A stretch of 42,338 nucleotides of DNA, from assembly GCA_947478495.1 (NCBI GenBank), contig CANJVW010000016.1:1-42338 (forward strand), in the 5' to 3' direction. The notes beneath the pieces were generated by a model. That model worked only from the letters and a program-made list of their open reading frames with translations. It had not been told where the DNA came from and made no database searches. The stretch is from Legionellales bacterium. GTDB lineage: Bacteria; Pseudomonadota; Gammaproteobacteria; DSM-16500. Positions 17,961 through 26,863 of this stretch are shown in pieces. A program made the position numbers and the translations under genes. Numbering within the stretch: position 1 is the first letter of the stretch; every line of letters starts with the position of its first letter.

Positions 17961-19768
17961 TGAGGCAAGTAAAGTTATCGCAGCTCAAGTTCATTTCTTG
18001 GCGTTTTTATGTTGTATCGATTGTCATTATCCTCATCATTGTTGGATTGGTGTGTCGCATTGTGGATCTCGTATTCATTAAGCAACATTTTCTGCAAAAA
18101 GAAGGCAATGGTCGTGCTGAGCGCGTCATTACTGAGCCGGCGTTTCGTGGGATCATTACCGATCGAGAAGGCTATCCACTCGCTATTAGTACGCCTGTGT
18201 ATTCTATTTGGATGAATCCAACCGAATTTTCAGCCGATGAAAAATCCATTCAAACGTTATCACATATTATGTCGATACCCGCTTCTCGCATTCAAAAAAT
18301 CCTTCATCTTAAAAAGAAACGTGAATTTGTCTATCTCAAAAGAGATTTGACAGCTCCTATTGCAGATCAGGTAAAAGCATTGAACCTCACTGGTATTTAT
18401 TTGCGGCAAAGTTTCAAGCGCTCTTATCCAGAAGGCGCAGTCGCCTCTCAGCTCGTCGGATTTACGAATGTGGATGATCAAGGCCAGGAAGGCATAGAAA
18501 TGGCTTACAATAATTGGCTGACAGGTCAGGCCGGTAAAGTGCTAATCGTTCAAGATGGCAAAGGACGCGATGTATCGACCGTTCGGCGCATTACCGATCA
18601 AAAACCAGGAAGTAATCTAGCATTGAGTATTAATCATCGGATTCAATATATTGCTTACCGGGAATTGCTGGCAGGAATAGAAAGTAATAGCGCCGATTCA
18701 GGTTCGGTGGTGGTATTGGATTTAAAAACGGGCGAAATTGTAGCGATGGTGAATGCGCCGAGCTTTAATCCGGATCATCGTTTATCGAATGACGCGAGCG
18801 CATTGCGAAATCGCGCGATTACCGATACTTTTGAGCCTGGCTCCACCATCAAAACATTTACGATAGCGAGTGCGTTGGCGAGCGGTCACTACAAACCGAC
18901 CACCGTGATAGACACGTTCCCCGGTTGGTTTCGTGTGGGCAAAAATCTCGTACGCGATGAACATAACAATGGGTTGGTAACGGTCACTCAAGTGCTTCAG
19001 CTATCCAGTAATATTGGGGCGGCGAAAATGGTTTTATCGTTGCCGCCTGATCAACTGTGGCAAACGTTGCATGCAGTCGGATTTGGTCAAGAAACGGGAA
19101 TTGGATTTCCGGGGGAGCGCTCAGGTGAATTAACTCACCGCGATCATTGGAGTCCCTTTGGGCTCGCGACACTGTCCTTTGGTTACGGCATGTCTGCAAC
19201 TGCGCTGCAATTGACGCAAGCCTACGGCATTATCGCTAATCAGGGTATCAAGGTACCGCTGTCGTTATTGCGAGTGAATACGCCGCCGGTAGGACAGCGC
19301 GTGATGAGCGATAAAGTCGCCAACCAAATGATGGAATTATTGGAGGCAGTTGTCTCAAAAGACACAGGGAAGACGGAACAGCGAACAGGAAAAGCCGCGA
19401 TGATTCCAGGGTATCGCATTGCGGGGAAAACAGGTACTGCGAAAATCGTGGGCGCACATGGGTATGAAAAACATCGGTATGTATCCTCTTTTGTGGGGAT
19501 TGCACCTGTCAGCAATCCACGATTTGTGGTCACTGTCATTATCCACGATCCGCGCGGAAAACATTATTATGCCAGCGAAGTGTCCGCGCCTATTTTCAAA
19601 AATATTATGGAAGCAACATTGCATTTGTTGAATGTGCCGCCGGATGATTTGTCTGTTGTTCCAGCGTCGCTGTCTGTGTCAAACTCCATTGTTCCTGCGC
19701 ACTCTAATTCTGCCGCCCCGCGCTCCATACCTGTTGCCCCGAAAATCCTGCTCTCTAAATTTCATTAG
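17960..19768 (+). CDS. ftsI: Peptidoglycan transpeptidase FtsI (PBP3)
   Basis: FtsI (602 aa) is the septal class B penicillin-binding protein. It has an N-terminal span at about 17-40, a pedestal domain, and a transpeptidase domain with S295-x-x-K298, S349-S-N351 and K490-T-G-T. The last 45 residues form a Ser/Pro/Ala-rich tail not needed for catalysis. Its TAG is the first three bases of a long inverted repeat. In most gammaproteobacteria murE follows directly; here the cluster stops, so the remaining dcw genes must lie elsewhere. Confidence 0.97.
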   Translation: MRQVKLSQLKFISWRFYVVSIVIILIIVGLVCRIVDLVFIKQHFLQKEGNGRAERVITEPAFRGIITDREGYPLAISTPVYSIWMNPTEFSADEKSIQTLSHIMSIPASRIQKILHLKKKREFVYLKRDLTAPIADQVKALNLTGIYLRQSFKRSYPEGAVASQLVGFTNVDDQGQEGIEMAYNNWLTGQAGKVLIVQDGKGRDVSTVRRITDQKPGSNLALSINHRIQYIAYRELLAGIESNSADSGSVVVLDLKTGEIVAMVNAPSFNPDHRLSNDASALRNRAITDTFEPGSTIKTFTIASALASGHYKPTTVIDTFPGWFRVGKNLVRDEHNNGLVTVTQVLQLSSNIGAAKMVLSLPPDQLWQTLHAVGFGQETGIGFPGERSGELTHRDHWSPFGLATLSFGYGMSATALQLTQAYGIIANQGIKVPLSLLRVNTPPVGQRVMSDKVANQMMELLEAVVSKDTGKTEQRTGKAAMIPGYRIAGKTGTAKIVGAHGYEKHRYVSSFVGIAPVSNPRFVVTVIIHDPRGKHYYASEVSAPIFKNIMEATLHLLNVPPDDLSVVPASLSVSNSIVPAHSNSAAPRSIPVAPKILLSKFH

Positions 19769-19895
19769 AAAAAATGATGGGGCTTTCCCTCGGCGTTGTC
19801 TCCCCGATAAAGCCCTGTCATTTTTTCTTGGCGCAGTTAGGGGGCGGAATTTGTCGGGGAGACAGCGCTAAGGTAAAGCCCCGTTATTTTTTCTA
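19766..19895. repeat. 130-bp structured inverted repeat / probable terminator after ftsI
   Basis: The ends are inverted copies of about 44 bases. TAGAAAAAATGATGGGGCTTT opens the left arm (19766 on) and the complement of the right arm (ending 19895) reads TAGAAAAAATAACGGGGCTTT, with both arms running into GTCTCCCCGA. Within it, AAAAAATGA..GGGCTTT also pairs with AAAGCCC..TCATTTTTT at 19808-19826, giving an alternative hairpin with a T-run. It should act as a terminator for ftsI and could be a MITE-like insertion. The following 19896-20029 shows nothing definite. Confidence 0.7.
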
Positions 19896-20029
19896 ACCAC
19901 AGTCAAAAAGCGGGATTGTTTGGGATGACGCTTCATGCGCAGCTCGCAATTATTTTCCAGTAAAAGAGGACAGATGACGTGCTTTAGAATATTTCGATGT
20001 AACAGAAAAGAATAGAATCTGCGTACTAT

Positions 20030-20392
20030 TCACCGCGCTACACTTCTTTCATGCGAGAATGATGCTACCCACCACCACTCGATCACCGCATAGAGGCTGT
20101 GGCGTATCGACATTGCGCTCCGACACCTCAGAGGATCTCGGTCTTGTCTTTTGCTCAAGATCTTCTGGTTTTGATTCTTCAATAATTTAAAGATAGTGTA
20201 ATTTTTACCTTCCCATTGATGCTTAGGGGCAATCTTTAGTTTTTTCTCAATAGCGGCTAAGGCAATATAGAAATATGTTTTTAATTTTGATCCTACTGCA
20301 TCCTGGATAATTCTATCAATTTCAATTTTTTTCTGATCTTCCCTTGACGTACTCAATCTTACGCATTGAATACCTTGGATTGCCTGAACCAC
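20030..20392 (-). CDS. Doubtful hypothetical ORF (possible remnant)
   Basis: This is a 120-codon frame starting with GTG, without a clear ribosome site or ATG. The first 80 residues have a plausible Lys/Ile-rich soluble composition like the orphan proteins elsewhere in the window. The last 35 (Trp/Arg/Ser-rich) look like non-coding read-through. It may be the decayed end of a larger gene. It lies next to the structured repeat after ftsI, in the gap where murE would be expected. Confidence 0.3.
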   Translation of the reverse strand: MVQAIQGIQCVRLSTSREDQKKIEIDRIIQDAVGSKLKTYFYIALAAIEKKLKIAPKHQWEGKNYTIFKLLKNQNQKILSKRQDRDPLRCRSAMSIRHSLYAVIEWWWVASFSHERSVAR

Positions 20393-20431
20393 ATTAATGA
20401 TTGTCGAGCGCGCTATAAGGGTTTCCCCTTG

Positions 20432-21811
20432 TTATCGGACATGCCGCATCAAGCGCATTTTTTTACGGTGCTGGGCGGGGGTTAGGGTGTTTCGCTTCTC
20501 TTTGTAAGGGTTCTCTCCGCTCTTACATTCGATTTTAACAGGCGTGCCGACGAGCTTTAGGCGGTCCTGAAACGAATTGGAGAGATAACGGATATAGGAA
20601 TCGGGGAGGGCGCTCACTTGATTGCCGTGGATGATAATCAGGGGTGGATGATGGCCACCCATATGGGCATAGCGCAATTTAATACGACGGCCTTGAACAA
20701 GGGGCGGTTGGTGAGCTGCCACAATCGATATGAGCATCTCAGTTAATTGAGACGTCGATATTTTTTTGCTGGCGGATTCATACGCTTCATTGATCGAGTC
20801 AAATAACTCACCAACACCCGAGCCATGCAAAGCGGAAATCATATGAATACGAGCGAAAGAAACAAAATGAAGTCGGCGATCAATGCCAGAGCGCGTCGTC
20901 TCTCGCTCTTCCAGAGTCATGCCATCCCATTTGTTCATCGCAACGACAAGCGATTTACCGCTTTCTAAAATAAAGCCCAACAATCGCAAATCTTGATCTG
21001 TCACACCTTCTCGTGCATCCATCATAAATAAAATGACATGAGCGGCTTGAATGGATTGCAGTGTTTTAACCACAGAAAATTTTTCTTCTGTCTCAAATAC
21101 CTTGCCGCGACGTCGCAAGCCCGCTGTATCAATTAATGTATATTGCGTACCGTGATGCTCAAGTGGAACAAAAATGCTGTCTCGCGTCGTACCCGGTGTT
21201 TCAGACACCACAACACGATCTTCTTTTAACATGCGATTAGTGAGAGTTGATTTACCGACATTAGGGCGACCAACAAAGGCGAGCTTGATTCCTTGGTCTG
21301 TGTCAGGTGTATCAATAGGCATCTCATCTGCTGCAAAGAGATAATTAACTAAATCATCGATACCGCTATTGTGCGCTGCGGCGATCGCAAAGGGCTGACC
21401 CATACCAAATTGATAAAAATCCGCGGTAACCGCACCTGCGTCTAATCCTTCGGTTTTATTCGCAACTAAATAGACTTTTTTATCTAATCGACGAAGCAGT
21501 TTTGCGATGGATTGATCTGCGGGTGTGACGCCAGCTCGTACGTCTACGACAAATAAAATTTTATCGGCATCTTCAATGGCTTGAAGCGATTGCTTCATGG
21601 TGAGCTTATCGAGTTCGCCGTGGGTTTCGGTGAGTCCACCGGTATCGATCACAATGAAACGACGATTCTCAATATGAGCTTCGCCATATTGACGATCGCG
21701 CGTCATCCCTGGCATATCGGATACAATCGCAGCACGCGAGGATGTTAAGCAATTAAATAACGTGGATTTGCCCACATTGGGGCGACCGACAATAGCGATG
21801 ACAGGCAGCAT
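20432..21811 (-). CDS. der: Ribosome-assembly GTPase Der (EngA)
   Basis: Der (459 aa) has two tandem Era-like GTPase domains and a C-terminal KH-like domain that binds the 50S precursor. P-loops G-R-P-N-V-G-K-S-T occur near residues 8 and 182. D-T-A/G-G and N-K-x-D/E motifs follow in each domain. The KH region spans about 350-450 and the basic tail is K-K-M-R-L-M-R-H-V-R. In E. coli der follows yfgM-bamB, as here. A 91-bp dispersed repeat lies between bamB and der. Confidence 0.97.
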   Translation of the reverse strand: MLPVIAIVGRPNVGKSTLFNCLTSSRAAIVSDMPGMTRDRQYGEAHIENRRFIVIDTGGLTETHGELDKLTMKQSLQAIEDADKILFVVDVRAGVTPADQSIAKLLRRLDKKVYLVANKTEGLDAGAVTADFYQFGMGQPFAIAAAHNSGIDDLVNYLFAADEMPIDTPDTDQGIKLAFVGRPNVGKSTLTNRMLKEDRVVVSETPGTTRDSIFVPLEHHGTQYTLIDTAGLRRRGKVFETEEKFSVVKTLQSIQAAHVILFMMDAREGVTDQDLRLLGFILESGKSLVVAMNKWDGMTLEERETTRSGIDRRLHFVSFARIHMISALHGSGVGELFDSINEAYESASKKISTSQLTEMLISIVAAHQPPLVQGRRIKLRYAHMGGHHPPLIIIHGNQVSALPDSYIRYLSNSFQDRLKLVGTPVKIECKSGENPYKEKRNTLTPAQHRKKMRLMRHVR

Positions 21812-21841
21812 ATTAGTAACCGTTTGAAGTTATAAAAAATC

Positions 21842-21932
21842 TTGTCATTCCCGCGAAGGCGGGAACCCATTTTTCCTCTAGCATAAATCTTGCCAGGAGC
21901 GGGATGGGTCCCCGCCTTCGCGGGGATGACAA
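21842..21932. repeat. Inverted-pair dispersed repeat, copy 2
   Basis: Arms TTGTCATTCCCGCGAAGGCG (21842 on) and its near-complement ending GGGGATGACAA (21932) enclose about 35 bases. The arms match the element at 11836-11985. Each arm folds into a CCCGC-GAAG-GCGGG hairpin. Lying between bamB and der, it may attenuate or stabilise the shared transcript. Confidence 0.85.
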
Positions 21933-21962
21933 AAAAAGGGATGGCATGAACGGTAACGCATA

Positions 21963-23114
21963 TTAGGATACCGAAAAGCCTTCTAACTGGCCACCCTGTG
22001 TTAAGACATAGAAAACAGAACCATTGCTGATAGGTGTTGCGAGAATAGGGGAGTCATTCAACTGAGCACGCCCAATCACGTGGCCATCTTGTTTGTTGAG
22101 GATGTGAATATAGCCTTCGGCGTCACCTACAACAACATTGCTTTTTAGGAGTGCAGGGCCAGACAAGTCGCGATCAGCGAGCGCTGTTTGACGCCATTTG
22201 AGCTCTCCTGTTTGCCTGTTAAATGCAACAACATGCCCATTTGTATCTGTGCCATAGACTGTCCCAGCATCCACTGCAATACCGGAATGAGAGGAGAAAT
22301 CTTGCATCCATTCTGTATCACCTGTTTCCGCCCGCAACGCAGCGATTTTACCTTGGTAGGTTGCGACATAAATATGACCGTCTGTGATAATAGGGTCTGC
22401 TGCAATGTCTACCATGTGCTGCACACTCATTGTACCTTTTGGCGTTGCGATGTCGCGCGTCCAATTCAAGCGTCCATTCGCGAGATCAGCTCGAAGTAGT
22501 GTGCCATTTGAAAATCCTACGACAACAGACCCACCCGAAATTTGAGGCGCGCTCGCCGCATGCAAAATAAGACTAGGTTCAGTTTCTGTGTGACGCCACA
22601 ACAAATGGCCATTATCCGCTGCGAGGCTGACAAGATTGCCATCAATTGTTTTGATGATAATAGTGTTATCATTGGCCGCCGGAGTCGCCGTGATATCGCT
22701 ACCGACTGAGCTTTTCCATAGTATTTTTCCGTTTGCTGAATTGAGCGCCATAACAATACCAGCGTCTCCTACGACAATGACTTGGTGATCATTGAGCGCA
22801 ACACCTGCCGTGACAGAAAGGTGGGTATCCGCTTCCCACTGCTTTTGTCCCGTGACGGCGGAAACAGCGGTAATCATACCAGATTGGCTTGCAGTAAAGA
22901 TCGTCGCACGCAAAGAATGCTGCGACAATGCAAAATTTAAGTGTTGGCCGGCACCAGCGGATCCAACATCAACCGACCAAAGCGGATGAATCGCTACAGT
23001 GGGCTTAAAATCAGCGAGCTTAGCGGGTGGTGGGGTATTATCTTTGTCAAAATCACACGAAGCGATGACGCTGCAGAGTAGAGATAAGAGAAGCAGTTGT
23101 TTAAAAATATTCAT
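21963..23114 (-). CDS. bamB: Outer-membrane assembly lipoprotein BamB
   Basis: BamB (383 aa) is a lipoprotein (lipobox V-I-A-S-C near residue 20) with an eight-bladed PQQ-type propeller. Repeated G-x-x-x-A-L-x-x-x-x-G-x-x-x-W segments run throughout, for example V-T-G-Q-K-Q-W and N-S-A-N-G-K-I-L-W. It is a non-essential subunit of the BAM complex that inserts beta-barrel proteins. Its start shares one base with the yfgM stop. Confidence 0.95.
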   Translation of the reverse strand: MNIFKQLLLLSLLCSVIASCDFDKDNTPPPAKLADFKPTVAIHPLWSVDVGSAGAGQHLNFALSQHSLRATIFTASQSGMITAVSAVTGQKQWEADTHLSVTAGVALNDHQVIVVGDAGIVMALNSANGKILWKSSVGSDITATPAANDNTIIIKTIDGNLVSLAADNGHLLWRHTETEPSLILHAASAPQISGGSVVVGFSNGTLLRADLANGRLNWTRDIATPKGTMSVQHMVDIAADPIITDGHIYVATYQGKIAALRAETGDTEWMQDFSSHSGIAVDAGTVYGTDTNGHVVAFNRQTGELKWRQTALADRDLSGPALLKSNVVVGDAEGYIHILNKQDGHVIGRAQLNDSPILATPISNGSVFYVLTQGGQLEGFSVS

Positions 23115-23743
23115 TAAAGAGTCTCTAAGTTAGCAAGTTTCATAGCAAGAATAGGACGAGTAACATCCGCTCGTGGCAATTCTTTTAATGCACGTTGGTA
23201 AGCTGTCTTTGCATCAAGCGTTTTTTCTGCTAAGAGATAAGCATCGCCGCGCGCTTCGTCGATAAGGCCGATAAATGCATCATCATTTATTGTATTCAAA
23301 ATGTTAAGAGCGGATTCTGCTTTTTTATCTGCAATCAGCACGCGGGCTTCACGAATACGCGCTATTTCTCGAATGGACTCTGCTTTGCTATGGTGAATCA
23401 CCCAATCAAATTGCTGAATCGCGGTTGTGGAGTCTTTTTTTAAGATAGCGTCGCGCGCAATCAGGAAGGCTGCCATATCAGCATACGGCGTGCGCGAGTA
23501 GCGCGCAATGAGTTGATGGGCTGCCTCAATGGCATTTGCATTATTTTGGGCTTTCTGAGTCAGCATGTTGTCATAGATAATGGCGGCGCGTACAGTAACG
23601 CGTTTGCAATGATTAGCCCAGGCGTGCCAGCCTGTCGCCAAAGCCACCGCGAGCAACATGCCCAACAGTATCATCATACCGTATTGTTTAACCCAGTTTT
23701 TTAACTGCTGAATTTGTTCTTGTTCGGTCATGTATTCTATCAT
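23114..23743 (-). CDS. yfgM: YfgM family protein, ancillary SecYEG translocon subunit
   Basis: This 209-residue protein has a short cytoplasmic N-terminus, one membrane span at about residues 22-44, and a periplasmic TPR-like helical domain (A-A-H-Q-L-I-A-R-Y-S-R-T-P-Y-A-D). The E. coli homologue interacts with PpiD and SecYEG and links them to periplasmic chaperones. Start ATG 23743 follows GAGG; ATG 23731 is possible. E. coli has hisS upstream; here purB occupies that place. Confidence 0.9.
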   Translation of the reverse strand: MIEYMTEQEQIQQLKNWVKQYGMMILLGMLLAVALATGWHAWANHCKRVTVRAAIIYDNMLTQKAQNNANAIEAAHQLIARYSRTPYADMAAFLIARDAILKKDSTTAIQQFDWVIHHSKAESIREIARIREARVLIADKKAESALNILNTINDDAFIGLIDEARGDAYLLAEKTLDAKTAYQRALKELPRADVTRPILAMKLANLETL

Positions 23744-23808
23744 GACGCTACCTCATCTTTGGGAAGGCCATTCTGCCACAATACTAATCAAAACGCTACC
23801 CAGCAATA

Positions 23809-25170
23809 CTATATTTTCTTTGCCAAACGGACAGCATAGCCTATATATTGACCAGGCGTTAAAGTCAACAATACTTTTCGGGTTTCATCCGATAATGTCA
23901 GCGTGCGAATAAAATCATGCAAGAGTGGCTGGGCAATCTTCTTTCCCCGCGTGAAAGCTTTGAGCTGCTCGTAGGGCTGGTCAATGCCATCGCGTCGAAG
24001 AATAGTTTGAATGGCCTCACCCAATACTTCCCAGTGTTGATCCAGGTCAGCGGCTATCTTTTCTTGATCGAGAGTGATTTTGCTAAGACCTTGTAATGTT
24101 GATCGATAGGCGAGTATCGCATAAGCGATCGCCACACCCACATTTCTTAGAACCGTTGAATCGGATAGATCACGTTGCCAGCGTGAAATGGGCAGCTTCG
24201 CGCTAAAGTGACCCAGCAATGCATTTGATAATCCAGCATTGCCTTCTGCATTTTCAAAATCGATGGGATTCACTTTATGAGGCATAGTCGATGAACCGAC
24301 TTCATCAGCCTGTATTTTTTGCGTGAAAAATCCTAATGAAATATAACCCCACATGTCCCGATTAAAATCAATTAGAATGGTGTTGATAAGCATTAATACG
24401 CCACATAATTCTGCGATATAATCGTGCGGTTCAATTTGCGTCGTGTACGGATTCCAGCCAAGGCCCAACGATACGATAAACTGCTCGCTGATGCGCGGCC
24501 AATCAACCGTGGGGTAAGCGATCGAAAGCGCATTATAGTTACCTGATGCACCATTCATTTTACCGAGAAGTTCAACGGCATTCAGTTGTTTTAATTGGCG
24601 CTGCAGGCGATAAACAACATTGGCGATTTCTTTACCGACGCTTGTCGGTGTAGCGGGCTGTCCGTGGGTGCGCGCCAACAAGGGTTGGTCGGCGTATTCA
24701 TGTGCCAATGCAGAAAGAGAGCTGATGATCTGGGAAAGTGTCGGCACAATATAGTCTGCACGCGCTGCTTTGCAAATAAGGGCATAGCTTAAATTATTAA
24801 TATCTTCAGATGTGCATCCAAAATGGATAAATTCGTTTAATGTTGAGAGCTCTGAATGGTTGGAAGTTTGCTCCTTTAAAAAATACTCAACTGCCTTCAC
24901 ATCGTGCCGTATCATTTTTTCAATCTGCTTAATACGAGCGGCATCCTCTTCAGAAAAATGATTGATGATGGAATCGAGAAGGGTATTAGCTGCATCGCTC
25001 AGCTTGGGTAATTGCGGTAGGTGAGCGTGCTCTGCAAGATATTGAAACCATCGTATTTCGACAAAAACACGTTGTTTCATTAAACCGTACTCACTTAAAA
25101 GAGGTCGAAGATCGTCAAGCTTTTCTGAGTAACGACCATCGAGTGGCGAGATAGCAGTGAGCGTGGTCAT
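23809..25170 (-). CDS. purB: Adenylosuccinate lyase
   Basis: PurB (453 aa) cleaves SAICAR and adenylosuccinate in purine synthesis. The fumarase/aspartase-superfamily signature S-S-T-M-P-H-K-V-N-P-I-D-F-E-N is near residue 290 and carries the mobile catalytic-loop Ser. The N-terminus L-T-A-I-S-P-L-D-G-R-Y is diagnostic of the E. coli-like form. It overlaps hflD by 4 bases, keeping the conserved mnmA-hflD-purB order. Confidence 0.97.
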   Translation of the reverse strand: MTTLTAISPLDGRYSEKLDDLRPLLSEYGLMKQRVFVEIRWFQYLAEHAHLPQLPKLSDAANTLLDSIINHFSEEDAARIKQIEKMIRHDVKAVEYFLKEQTSNHSELSTLNEFIHFGCTSEDINNLSYALICKAARADYIVPTLSQIISSLSALAHEYADQPLLARTHGQPATPTSVGKEIANVVYRLQRQLKQLNAVELLGKMNGASGNYNALSIAYPTVDWPRISEQFIVSLGLGWNPYTTQIEPHDYIAELCGVLMLINTILIDFNRDMWGYISLGFFTQKIQADEVGSSTMPHKVNPIDFENAEGNAGLSNALLGHFSAKLPISRWQRDLSDSTVLRNVGVAIAYAILAYRSTLQGLSKITLDQEKIAADLDQHWEVLGEAIQTILRRDGIDQPYEQLKAFTRGKKIAQPLLHDFIRTLTLSDETRKVLLTLTPGQYIGYAVRLAKKI

Positions 25171-25793
25171 AGATTTTTCACCTGACGTAAATAATGTTGG
25201 GCTTTTTTATGTATTTTTGCACGAAAAATAAGGAGTTGCAATAAAGAGCCACTGACTTGTCGCCAGCAGATCGCAGCGCGAATCGCCGCGAGTAACAGGC
25301 TTCTAATTTTATCGGTATTCGCGCGATTCGTTAAAACGCGTTGATCACCCGGAATCAAAAATTTAATACGAAAATCTTTAATCGCATCTAAATAACTATC
25401 CGATAAATTAGCCATGACGGATGGGTGCGTTAATGAAAAAAAGGCAACTTGCTTTTTGGCAGTTTCAACGCGCTTCGAGAGTGCATCATGTATTTTTTTA
25501 GAATGTGATATTTTTCGCTCTAAATAGAGGATAGGGTGCAGGTAGCGAATTAAATCGAAAATAGAGGCTGTTGGACCTGAGAGGGCGCACAATTTCTCGA
25601 ATCCAGGTGTTAGATGAGCAATCGATCCAAAAACCGCCAGCGTGTTCAAAGGCTTGGTCTGAAAAAGGCTATTGATGCTCGCTTCAAATGCGACGTCATC
25701 CATTTTGCCTGTTTCAGCAAAATTTTTTGCTAGAGCAAGACCCTGGACTACACCACTTAAGGTAATCACGATGTCACTAAAGTCGTCTTTCAT
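25167..25793 (-). CDS. hflD: High frequency lysogenization protein HflD homologue
   Basis: This helical protein of 208 residues has the conserved start [16 protein letters not shown] near residue 8 and a P-G-F-E-K-L motif near 63. In E. coli it is peripheral to the inner membrane and modulates lambda CII, but its housekeeping role is unclear. Four-base overlaps on both sides (mnmA, purB) indicate one transcript. Confidence 0.93.
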   Translation of the reverse strand: MKDDFSDIVITLSGVVQGLALAKNFAETGKMDDVAFEASINSLFQTKPLNTLAVFGSIAHLTPGFEKLCALSGPTASIFDLIRYLHPILYLERKISHSKKIHDALSKRVETAKKQVAFFSLTHPSVMANLSDSYLDAIKDFRIKFLIPGDQRVLTNRANTDKIRSLLLAAIRAAICWRQVSGSLLQLLIFRAKIHKKAQHYLRQVKNL

Positions 25794-26863
25794 TTAATAA
25801 TGCCCCCGCCCAAACAAACCTCTTCCCTGTAAAATACCACGGATTGCCCAGGCGTAACAGCCCGTTGAGGCTCTATAAAATCAACTTGATAGCCCGCTTT
25901 AAGGATGCATGCTTGATCGACTTGGCGATAACGCGTTTTGGCGGTTACCTCACAAGGAAAGTAAGATGGCTCACCAATCCAGTGAATGGCGTCCGTCAAA
26001 AGTGTTTTTGTAAAAAGCAAAGGATGGTCATGTCCTTGCGCCACAACGAGTGTGTTGGTTTCCATATGTTTGCTCACCACATACCAAGGTGCTTCAGGCT
26101 TATTTTTCTGCCCGCCAATCTGAATGCCTTGGCGCTGACCTAACGTATAAAACATCAAACCATCATGCCTACCAATGATGTCGCCATCTATTGTTTCGAT
26201 TGGCCCCGGTTGAGCGGGTAAATACTCATTTAAAAACGTTTTAAATCGACGCTCTCCAATAAAGCAAATGCCTGTGCTATCTTTTTTCTTGTGATTTCTA
26301 AAGCCTGCTTTTTCGGCGATTTGTCGGACGGTTGCTTTAGGAAGGTCGCCAATCGGGAAGAGAGTGTGTTGCAATTGAAACTGATTGAGTAAATGCAAAA
26401 AATAACTTTGATCTTTCAAGGGATCCAGTCCCTTTAATAATTCCATTTTTCCCGACGCATTTTCTCTCGAGCGCGCATAGTGCCCTGTTGCGATATAATC
26501 CGCGCCCTGACGTTTCGCGTAATCGAGAAACGCTTTAAATTTAATTTCTTTATTGCAAAGCACATCAGGATTGGGTGTTCGGCCTGCCTTGTATTCAGCA
26601 AGAAAATGGGAGAATACATGCTCCCAGTATTCTTTCGAAAAATTCACGCGCAATAATTCAATACCTAATTGGTCGCAAACCGATTGCGCATCAGCCATAT
26701 CAGTGCTCGCAGGACACTGGCCTTGTTCGTCCCCCTCCTCCCAGTTTTTCATGAAGACGCCGGTGATTTTAGCCCCTTGATTTTTCAATAACAGCGCGGT
26801 AACGGAGGAGTCCACCCCGCCGGACATTCCCAGAAAGATATTCTTTTGAGCGGCTGATTTCAT
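25790..26863 (-). CDS. mnmA: tRNA-specific 2-thiouridylase MnmA
   Basis: MnmA (357 aa) thiolates U34 of Lys, Glu and Gln tRNAs. The PP-loop S-G-G-V-D-S-S lies near residue 14. The catalytic cysteines are in P-D-V-L-C-N-K-E (about 102) and G-I-C-F-I-G-E-R (about 199). T-G-H-Y-A-R lies near 127. Length is standard. It is coupled to the upstream mechanosensitive-channel gene by a 4-base overlap. Confidence 0.97.
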   Translation of the reverse strand: MKSAAQKNIFLGMSGGVDSSVTALLLKNQGAKITGVFMKNWEEGDEQGQCPASTDMADAQSVCDQLGIELLRVNFSKEYWEHVFSHFLAEYKAGRTPNPDVLCNKEIKFKAFLDYAKRQGADYIATGHYARSRENASGKMELLKGLDPLKDQSYFLHLLNQFQLQHTLFPIGDLPKATVRQIAEKAGFRNHKKKDSTGICFIGERRFKTFLNEYLPAQPGPIETIDGDIIGRHDGLMFYTLGQRQGIQIGGQKNKPEAPWYVVSKHMETNTLVVAQGHDHPLLFTKTLLTDAIHWIGEPSYFPCEVTAKTRYRQVDQACILKAGYQVDFIEPQRAVTPGQSVVFYREEVCLGGGIIK

